Shown: positions 27,440-33,950 of the stretch, in pieces
Layout of the letters: each line of letters opens with the position of its first letter
Position numbering within the stretch: position 1 is the stretch's first letter
NCBI GenBank assembly: GCA_030149285.1
Contig: JASBRU010000003.1
Coordinates: 64,001-128,000 of the forward strand
Source of the DNA: Flavobacteriales bacterium
GTDB lineage: Bacteria > Bacteroidota > Bacteroidia > Flavobacteriales > JASBRU01
DNA: 64,000 bases
Direction of reading: 5' to 3'
Translations under genes and position numbers: made by a program
Notes under the pieces: model-generated
What the model saw: the letters and a program-made list of their open reading frames with translations, nothing else
The model's database searches: none
What the model was told of the DNA's origin: nothing

Positions 27440-29407
27440 ATGACTGAGTCCCATATTTTTAATATTTTACTTGTTGATGATGATGATTTTGATATCATGG
27501 CATTTGACCGTGCATTAAAAAAAACAGAATTATCAATAAATCTTACCTCTGCCAATGTAGCTAATGAAGCCTTAGATATACTAATAGATGGAACTTTTTT
27601 CGATTGTATATTTTTAGACTATCAACTTCCCGGAACTAATGGTTTAAAACTGCTAAAGCAAATAAGAGAAATAGGTGTTTTAACACCTGTAGCTATTCTT
27701 ACATCACAAGGAGATGAAAAGCTTGCTGTAGAAATGATGAAAACCGGAGCATTTGACTATTTTCAAAAATCGGAAGTAAGTGCAGAGAAAATTTCAAAAA
27801 TATTACACAGTGTAAGAACTTTTCAAAGGCTGGAAGCAGAAAAGCTAAAAGCAGAGAAAGAGCTAAAGCATATAACCAGAAATTTAGAAGAGGCACAAGA
27901 AATTGCAAATCTAGGTTCATGGGAATTTGATGTAGAAAAGCAAGCACTGATATATTGGTCTAATGAGTCTTATAAGTTATTTGGAATACAAAAGGATGAA
28001 GGTTTACCAAGCTATGAACGCTTTTTGTCTTTAGTTCACCCAAAAGACTTTAAGTTGGTTAACCTTAAAATTTCTCAATCTATTATAGAGAAAAAATCAA
28101 ATGAATTAGAGTTTAGGGTTTTATTAAATGATGGTACTATAAAGTGGCTTTTTACAAAAACCAAACCTATTATAAACAGCAGTGGAGAGGTAGTACGGCT
28201 TTTAGGTACTTCATTAGATATATCTAATAGAAAAAAATCTGAAGAAGAGCTTATTGAAGCAAAGCGTATTGCAGAAGCTGCAGCAAAAACTAAGTCTGAG
28301 TTTTTATCAAATATGAGTCATGAGATAAGAACACCAATGAATGCTATATTGGGGCTTACAGACTTACTATTAGATGATGGCATTTTAGAAGGAAAAAATT
28401 TAGAGAACTTAAAATCTATTAAGTATTCTGCAGATAACTTATTGGTTATTATAAATGAAATACTAGATTTTTCTAAGATTGAGGCTGGAAAAATTAGTTT
28501 TGAGTCTATTGATTTTAGTTTACAAGAGCGCCTTAATAGTTTAGTGAAAACATTAGAGTTTAAGGCTTCAGAAAAGGGTATTAACTTTGTTACAGAATTA
28601 GATAAAAGTGTACCTAAATATCTTGTAGGAGACCCTTATAGGTTAAATCAGATTCTTTTAAATCTAGCAGGCAACGCAATTAAATTTACTTCTGAAGGAG
28701 AGGTGAAGGTAAAAGTTAAGATTCTAGAAAAAAACAAAGATGGTTTAACGTTATCAATGGATGTATCCGATACCGGTATTGGAATATCTGAGCAGAAGCA
28801 AGAATCTATTTTTGAAAGTTTTACACAAGCATATACTGATACCACAAGAAACTTTGGAGGAACGGGGCTTGGTTTGGCAATTACCAAAAAGTTAGTAGAG
28901 CTACAAGGTGGCGAAATATCCTTGTCTAGTGTACAAGGGGAGGGGTCTACCTTTACGGTTAACTTGCCATTTAAAATTAGTACAAAAGAAAGTATTGAAA
29001 CGAATAGTAAGACACAGAGTAGTGCTAAAAATCTTTCAGGGTATAAAATATTAGTAGCGGAAGATAATATTATGAATCAGCTAGTTATACGCCAGATATT
29101 AAGTAAATGGAATGCTGACTTAGAGATAGTGCAGAATGGGCAAGAGGTTTTAGATAAGCTTATTGACAATCAATACAATATTATCTTAATGGACTTACAA
29201 ATGCCCATTATGAGTGGTTATGATTCTGTTAAAAACCTTAGGCTTACAAATACAGGGTATGAAAACATACCGGTTGTAGCCTTAACTGCAGATGCATTTC
29301 CTGAAACGAAAAAGAGAGTACTAGAGTCTGGGTTTAATGATTTTATCACAAAACCCTTCGATACTGATGAACTCTACTCAATAATAACAGATAATGCCAA
29401 TAAATAA
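27440..29407 (+). CDS. Hybrid histidine kinase REC-PAS-HisKA-HATPase-REC
   Basis: A 655-residue soluble hybrid kinase. The order is an N-terminal receiver (Asp60 in FLDYQLP), a coiled coil (~125-150), one PAS/PAC unit (~150-265), HisKA with phospho-His294 (NMSHEIRTPMN), an HATPase (LNLAGNAIKFT, DTGIGIS, GTGLGLAITKKL) and a C-terminal receiver with Asp585 (LMDLQMP). The N-terminal receiver would let an upstream kinase control this enzyme and the C-terminal receiver would store or pass on phosphate, as in multistep phosphorelays. No Hpt or DNA-binding domain is present, so the output lies elsewhere. ATG 27440 is chosen over a TTG three bases earlier. It ends three bases from the convergent egtD stop. 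Confidence 0.94.
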   Translation: MTESHIFNILLVDDDDFDIMAFDRALKKTELSINLTSANVANEALDILIDGTFFDCIFLDYQLPGTNGLKLLKQIREIGVLTPVAILTSQGDEKLAVEMMKTGAFDYFQKSEVSAEKISKILHSVRTFQRLEAEKLKAEKELKHITRNLEEAQEIANLGSWEFDVEKQALIYWSNESYKLFGIQKDEGLPSYERFLSLVHPKDFKLVNLKISQSIIEKKSNELEFRVLLNDGTIKWLFTKTKPIINSSGEVVRLLGTSLDISNRKKSEEELIEAKRIAEAAAKTKSEFLSNMSHEIRTPMNAILGLTDLLLDDGILEGKNLENLKSIKYSADNLLVIINEILDFSKIEAGKISFESIDFSLQERLNSLVKTLEFKASEKGINFVTELDKSVPKYLVGDPYRLNQILLNLAGNAIKFTSEGEVKVKVKILEKNKDGLTLSMDVSDTGIGISEQKQESIFESFTQAYTDTTRNFGGTGLGLAITKKLVELQGGEISLSSVQGEGSTFTVNLPFKISTKESIETNSKTQSSAKNLSGYKILVAEDNIMNQLVIRQILSKWNADLEIVQNGQEVLDKLIDNQYNIILMDLQMPIMSGYDSVKNLRLTNTGYENIPVVALTADAFPETKKRVLESGFNDFITKPFDTDELYSIITDNANK

Positions 29408-29410
29408 ATA

Positions 29411-30355
29411 CTAGGCTTGCCAAACAGTATCTAAATAACAATGCTCTTCTTCTACAAAGTTCGCTTTAATGGTGAAATCAGTATCGCTGGCTAACTTCTC
29501 TATTCCTTTCATATCGTATTTTCTGGAAATCTCGGTGTGGATTAATTCCCAACGATCAAAATGTATTGTTTTACCTAGTTTAGAGAAATAGACATCAACA
29601 TTTTTATTACACATCAAATAGCTTCGTACTTCACCGGAAATAGGATCGTAGTTGGGATAATGTAAAAAATCTTTCAGGTTGAAATTAGCTCCTAACTCAT
29701 TATTCATTCGTGTTAGTAGGTTCATATTGAAAGATTCTGTAATACCAGATTGATCATCATAAGCAGCAATAATCTTTCTAGGGTCTTTTTTTAAATCCAA
29801 GCCTATCATCAATAAATCGCCATCGTTGAAATGTCCACGGATTTTAGATATAAAACTAACCGCCTCAATCCGTTTGAAGTTACCAATATTTGAGCCTAAA
29901 AAAAGCACTATTTTTCTAGTTTTAGCTTCGCCTTCTAGGTTCTTAAGGGCATTAAAATAATCATCTACAATAGGGTTTACCTCTAATTTAGGGAACTCTG
30001 TTTTTAAGTCTTTTACCAAGCCATCCATTGCATCAGTAGATATATCAATAGGAGTATATCTAAACTGAGCATTATTGTCTAAAAAGTGCTTTAGTAATAT
30101 TTTGGTTTTCAAACCATCTCCAGCTCCAAACTCAATCAAATCGAATTTTTCTACACCTTCTTGAAATGTAGATAGAATCCGGTCTTTTTGATTTGAGAAA
30201 AGATCATATTCGGCACCTGTTAAGTAATACTCATCCAGAGCCATTATCTTCTGAAAAATTCTACTTCCTTCATCATCATAAAAATACTTTGAGGGTATTT
30301 GTTTTGGGTTAGATGATAATCCTTTAATGATGTCTTTTGCAAATTGATTGTCCAT
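29411..30355 (-). CDS. egtD: L-histidine N-alpha-methyltransferase (ergothioneine)
   Basis: A 314-residue SAM-dependent enzyme that trimethylates histidine to hercynine, the first step of ergothioneine synthesis. The SAM-binding motif is LIEFGAGDGLKTK (near residue 75), and the histidine-binding features of EgtD are seen in GSNIGNF (Asn) and the C-terminal HTEISRKYD (Glu and Ser). The length equals that of characterised EgtD. It lies 36 bases downstream of egtB with no promoter-like sequence between, so they form one operon. Cytosolic. Confidence 0.94.
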   Translation of the reverse strand: MDNQFAKDIIKGLSSNPKQIPSKYFYDDEGSRIFQKIMALDEYYLTGAEYDLFSNQKDRILSTFQEGVEKFDLIEFGAGDGLKTKILLKHFLDNNAQFRYTPIDISTDAMDGLVKDLKTEFPKLEVNPIVDDYFNALKNLEGEAKTRKIVLFLGSNIGNFKRIEAVSFISKIRGHFNDGDLLMIGLDLKKDPRKIIAAYDDQSGITESFNMNLLTRMNNELGANFNLKDFLHYPNYDPISGEVRSYLMCNKNVDVYFSKLGKTIHFDRWELIHTEISRKYDMKGIEKLASDTDFTIKANFVEEEHCYLDTVWQA

Positions 30356-30391
30356 TTGTTCTTTTATGATATGTTGGGGAGTGGGGAAGTG

Positions 30392-31558
30392 TTATAAATT
30401 ATTTTTTGCTAATCGTATTCCATTAAATTGCCACCTAAGGTGTGGGTGCCAAAAGTTTCTATAGGTAGGCCTGCAATGGTTTGGCGGTGTAGCAATAGAT
30501 CCTCCTTTTAATACCATTTGGTTAATCATAAATTTACCATTGTATTCACCAATAGCCCCTTTGGCCTTTTTGTAGTTAGGGTAGGGTAAGTATGCACTAT
30601 TAGTCCATTCCCAGCGCTGACCATATTCAAACTTGTTGCTAGCAACCTCCCATTCAAACTCTGTTGGCAGCCTTAATCCTCGCCAGCGAGCATAAGCATC
30701 AGCTTCATAAAAGCTTATATGTGTAACAGGGTCATTAGGGTTTACCTTTTCTAGGCCGCTAAGTGAAAATCTGTACCATTCGTTATCAATTCTTTCCCAA
30801 TAATCAGGTGCTTCAATTTGGTTTTTATTCACCCAGTCCCAGCCTTCTGCAAGCCAATTGTTAAAATCGGTATAGCCTCCTGCTTCAATAAAGTCTATGT
30901 ATTCTTTATTACTAATAAGTCTATCTGCAATAGTATAAGGTTGTAGGTAAACTTTATGTACACCTTTTTCATTGTCAAAGTAAAAATCATTGCCTTTGTA
31001 GCCAATTTCATATACCCCTTCGTCTATAGAAATGTAATTTTCGCTTGTAAAATTTATTGGTTGAATTGTTTCTTTAAAATCAGCTTTATAAACTGGGTTT
31101 AATGGGTTTTGTCCTAAAATATACTTTATATCTGTGCGCAGTAGCTCCTGATGTTGTTGTTCGTGCTGAAGTCCTAGCTCAATTATAGATTCCTCTTGTT
31201 TAGAAAGCTTGTTGTTTGTTATATATTCTTGAACATGAGTGCTTACATATTCTCTATACTCATATATCTTAGAGGTTTCCGGACGTGTAAGAGTGCCTCT
31301 GCTATCTCTTAATACTCGTTTTCCTATGGTTTCGTAATAGCTATTGAATAAATAGTTGAAATCCTTATCAAATACTTTGTAATCTTTTTTGAATGATTTC
31401 AGTAAAAAGGTTTCAAAAAACCAAGTTGTGTGTGCTAAATGCCATTTGGGCGGGCTTACATCAACTATTGGTTGAGCTACATAGTCTTCGGTATTCAAAG
31501 GAGCACAAATAGCTTCTGAATAAGCTCTTGTAGTTTTAAATTTTTCAATCAAGGACAT
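30392..31558 (-). CDS. egtB: Ergothioneine biosynthesis iron oxygenase/sulfoxide synthase
   Basis: A 388-residue non-haem iron enzyme that couples hercynine to a thiol (gamma-glutamylcysteine or cysteine) with O2 to form a sulfoxide. An N-terminal DinB-like four-helix domain supplies the iron ligands His43 (LAHTTWFFE), His132 and His136 in the HX3HXE motif (QHEQQHQE). A C-terminal formylglycine-enzyme-like domain runs from ~170 to the end, with ISFYEADAYARWRGLRLPTE and HPHLRWQFNGIRLA. Neither egtA, egtC nor a C-S lyase (egtE) is nearby, so the thiol donor and the last step must be handled elsewhere. First gene of the egtB-egtD pair. Confidence 0.94.
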   Translation of the reverse strand: MSLIEKFKTTRAYSEAICAPLNTEDYVAQPIVDVSPPKWHLAHTTWFFETFLLKSFKKDYKVFDKDFNYLFNSYYETIGKRVLRDSRGTLTRPETSKIYEYREYVSTHVQEYITNNKLSKQEESIIELGLQHEQQHQELLRTDIKYILGQNPLNPVYKADFKETIQPINFTSENYISIDEGVYEIGYKGNDFYFDNEKGVHKVYLQPYTIADRLISNKEYIDFIEAGGYTDFNNWLAEGWDWVNKNQIEAPDYWERIDNEWYRFSLSGLEKVNPNDPVTHISFYEADAYARWRGLRLPTEFEWEVASNKFEYGQRWEWTNSAYLPYPNYKKAKGAIGEYNGKFMINQMVLKGGSIATPPNHCRPTYRNFWHPHLRWQFNGIRLAKNNL

Positions 31559-31645
31559 ACTTATTTGTATAGATGTCTAAAATATGGTTTGTTATGGCAA
31601 ATAACAAGAAGACTAGATTTAGGTTCAAGTTAGGTTTAATAAATG

Positions 31646-32959
31646 TTATAAAGTTACTTCTACTAATTCAATAAAACGAGTAGTGTAGTTGGGTGACTTT
31701 AGCCCTGATTTCATTTCCCATATCTTCTTGCGTTGTCCATTTTCAGTTTTTTCATTTTCTTTTGGCAACGCTTCTTTTGCACATTTTACAGTGTTTAGTC
31801 CCATTTTGTAATTTAGCTTATCAAAAATTACCATTAGTTCTTGTCGTTTTTTTACATCTACATTACCAAATAAAGGTAGCTGTGTGCCTGTGTTAGGACT
31901 AATACCGGTAAGTATAACCCCTGCTTTTTTATAAGTATACCCGTCTTTAAAAATCTTTTGCAATGCTAGGTTTCCGTAGTTTACTAGCTCAGGAGTATAA
32001 TTTGTAGGATAAGGTAGTTCTATGGTAATATGGTTTCGATACTGTAGTGTACTTTTATTATGGCTATTGGTACGAATGAAGAGTGTAAGGTAGCTTGCCA
32101 ACGCATTTTGCCCGCGTAGTTTTTCTCCACAACGTGTAGTATAATTACTTACAGCTTCTTCCATTTCTGAGTAGTCTTTTATAAATCTTCCAAAGGAACG
32201 GGAAGTCATAATGCTTCTTTTTGTAGAACGAGTGGTATCTATAGAAATACAAGATTCACCTCGCAGCTCTTTTACAATACGTTCGCCAATAACACTCATG
32301 TTTTTACGCACCCACTTGTCGTTTATATTTTTTAGGTCTAATGCAGTATGAATGTTGTTATTGGTTAGCTGCTTTGTAAAGCCTCTGCCAATACCCCATA
32401 TTTTATGTATATGGGTTTGAGCTAATATTTTATCGCTGTTTTGGCTGTTTACCAAACTAAAAGATCCCGTTGAGAATTTAGATTTTTTAGCAACGTCTGC
32501 GGCAATTTTTGCCAATGTTTTGCTGTGTCCAATACCTACGGATACAGGTATTTTAATCCATTGTAAGATGGTGTCTCGTATTTTTTGCCCGTAATTAGGT
32601 AAGTCTGCTACAGGAACATGAGATAAATCTACAAATGCTTCATCAATAGAGTATACTTGTACCTTGTGGCTAAATTGCTCTAGTATACTCATTACACGTT
32701 GAGATAAATCTCCGTACAGTGTATAGTTAGAGGAGAATACTTGAACACCTTTTGCCTTTAATTCATGTTTAATTTTAAAATAAGGGTCTGTCATGTTAAT
32801 ATCTAAATCCTTTGCCTCTTGCGAACGGGATATGATACAACCATCATTATTAGATAATACTACTACAGGTTTGTTTTCTAAATCTGGGCGCATTACTTTT
32901 TCACAAGAAGTGTAAAAGTTATTACAATCTACCAGTGCATATACAGGTTGTTTCCTCAT
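31646..32959 (-). CDS. umuC: Y-family DNA polymerase V catalytic subunit UmuC
   Basis: A 437-residue translesion polymerase. Catalytic acidic residues are Asp11 (LVDCNNFYTSCEKV), Asp106 and Glu107 (YSIDEAFVDLS); helix-hairpin-helix residues lie near 190-215 (HKIWGIGRGF), and a little-finger domain and UmuC-type C-terminal extension follow (KKAGVILTGISP). Paired with UmuD', it would copy damaged DNA with low fidelity. Its ATG overlaps the umuD TGA by four bases. An 87-base gap with no visible terminator separates it from egtB. Confidence 0.95.
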   Translation of the reverse strand: MRKQPVYALVDCNNFYTSCEKVMRPDLENKPVVVLSNNDGCIISRSQEAKDLDINMTDPYFKIKHELKAKGVQVFSSNYTLYGDLSQRVMSILEQFSHKVQVYSIDEAFVDLSHVPVADLPNYGQKIRDTILQWIKIPVSVGIGHSKTLAKIAADVAKKSKFSTGSFSLVNSQNSDKILAQTHIHKIWGIGRGFTKQLTNNNIHTALDLKNINDKWVRKNMSVIGERIVKELRGESCISIDTTRSTKRSIMTSRSFGRFIKDYSEMEEAVSNYTTRCGEKLRGQNALASYLTLFIRTNSHNKSTLQYRNHITIELPYPTNYTPELVNYGNLALQKIFKDGYTYKKAGVILTGISPNTGTQLPLFGNVDVKKRQELMVIFDKLNYKMGLNTVKCAKEALPKENEKTENGQRKKIWEMKSGLKSPNYTTRFIELVEVTL

Positions 32960-33372
32960 GTTTTATGTATTACATAGGTTACAACGCCCCATACTTTAAA
33001 GTCCATTGTAGGAGTAATTACAACGGGTTTATAGTTTTTATTTTCAGGTAAAAGGGTGATTTTTTCTTTTTCTTTTTTTAGCCTTTTTACAGTAAACTCA
33101 CCATTTAAGGCACCTATAATTACTTTTCCGTTTGTAGCCTCTAAAGAGTTATCTATAATCAATACATCTCCTTCGTGTATTCCGGCGTCTATCATAGAGT
33201 CTCCTTTTACCCGAACCATAAACGTAGCAAGTTGGTTGTGAATTAACTCTTGATTCAAATCAATCAGTCGTTCAACATAATCTTCGGCAGGAGAAGGGAA
33301 GCCTGCATTTACACTAGTAATGTAAAATGGTATTTTAAGAGAGGAAAGATTGAGCTTACTATTACTTGTCAT
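32956..33372 (-). CDS. umuD: UmuD-type self-cleaving mutagenesis protein (S24 peptidase)
   Basis: A 138-residue LexA-fold protein that self-cleaves to activate polymerase V. With ATG 33372 as start, the cleavage site Ala23-Gly24, nucleophile Ser59 (VKGDSMIDAG) and general base Lys96 (EFTVKRL) fall within one residue of their positions in E. coli UmuD (24/25, 60 and 97). A longer frame from a TTG at 33396 adds eight residues and is less likely. There is no DNA-binding domain, so it is not LexA itself. The start lies inside the end of the upstream lipoprotein gene (11-base overlap). Confidence 0.93.
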   Translation of the reverse strand: MTSNSKLNLSSLKIPFYITSVNAGFPSPAEDYVERLIDLNQELIHNQLATFMVRVKGDSMIDAGIHEGDVLIIDNSLEATNGKVIIGALNGEFTVKRLKKEKEKITLLPENKNYKPVVITPTMDFKVWGVVTYVIHKT

Positions 33373-33778
33373 TTGGCTTTTTAATTTCGCAAACAACCCC
33401 CCATATAGTTAGTGTTTTTCTGCTGGTTGAAAAAGAGATGGTATGCTCATCAATAAAGTTCACCTCAGGCTTACCTTGTGTGTACTGTGGATCAAACAAG
33501 CTCTTTAAGTCTACATCCCCTTTAAAGGTTAAAAAGTAGTTGTTCTTTTCCATTTTCCATTTCCCCTTCATGTCAAAGTCTTTGTTGTTTGCTTCAGGGT
33601 CAGACTCATCGGCTATAGGATCAACCTCTAATATAAACTTATGGTTGCTTTTTAATTCCAACTCAATAGATGCAAAACTATTGCCTAATGACTTGTATTG
33701 TACTAGTGTTTGAGGGCTAGTACAAGCGGTAATAAATAGAATGCTGATAAAAGTAAATAGCTTAAGGCTAGATTTCAT
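33362..33778 (-). CDS. Uncharacterised lipoprotein heading the umuDC operon
   Basis: A 138-residue lipoprotein with signal peptide MKSSLKLFTFISILFITAC and lipidated Cys19. The mature part reads like a lipocalin-style small beta-barrel (alternating strands SIELELKSNHKFILEV, GKWKMEKNNYFLTFKG, HTISFSTSRKTLTIWG). I do not recognise a named family. Its last 11 bases overlap umuD, so all three genes are expected to be translated together from one message. A cell-envelope lipoprotein in a mutagenesis operon is unexpected. Confidence 0.75.
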   Translation of the reverse strand: MKSSLKLFTFISILFITACTSPQTLVQYKSLGNSFASIELELKSNHKFILEVDPIADESDPEANNKDFDMKGKWKMEKNNYFLTFKGDVDLKSLFDPQYTQGKPEVNFIDEHTISFSTSRKTLTIWGVVCEIKKPNDK

Positions 33779-33809
33779 AATTGTTCGGTTATTGATTATG
33801 TAGTTATAA

Positions 33810-33821
33810 CGTTTAAGAACG
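33810..33821 (-). promoter_or_regulatory. Short inverted repeat upstream of the lipoprotein-umuDC operon
   Basis: CGTT-TAAG-AACG is a 4+4+4 inverted repeat 31-43 bases before the lipoprotein ATG. Its position suits an operator for damage-inducible control, but no LexA box for this lineage is known to me and a repeat this short can occur by chance. Confidence 0.2.
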
Positions 33822-33950
33822 ATGGGAATATATAAAATTCAGGTATAAATTATCTTAACAATGTATTGTGGAATATTTATTGCTCTATAATAACAAAGAG
33901 GGGTGCTATTGAATTACATTAGTAAATTAATAATCAATGAAGTGAGACCG

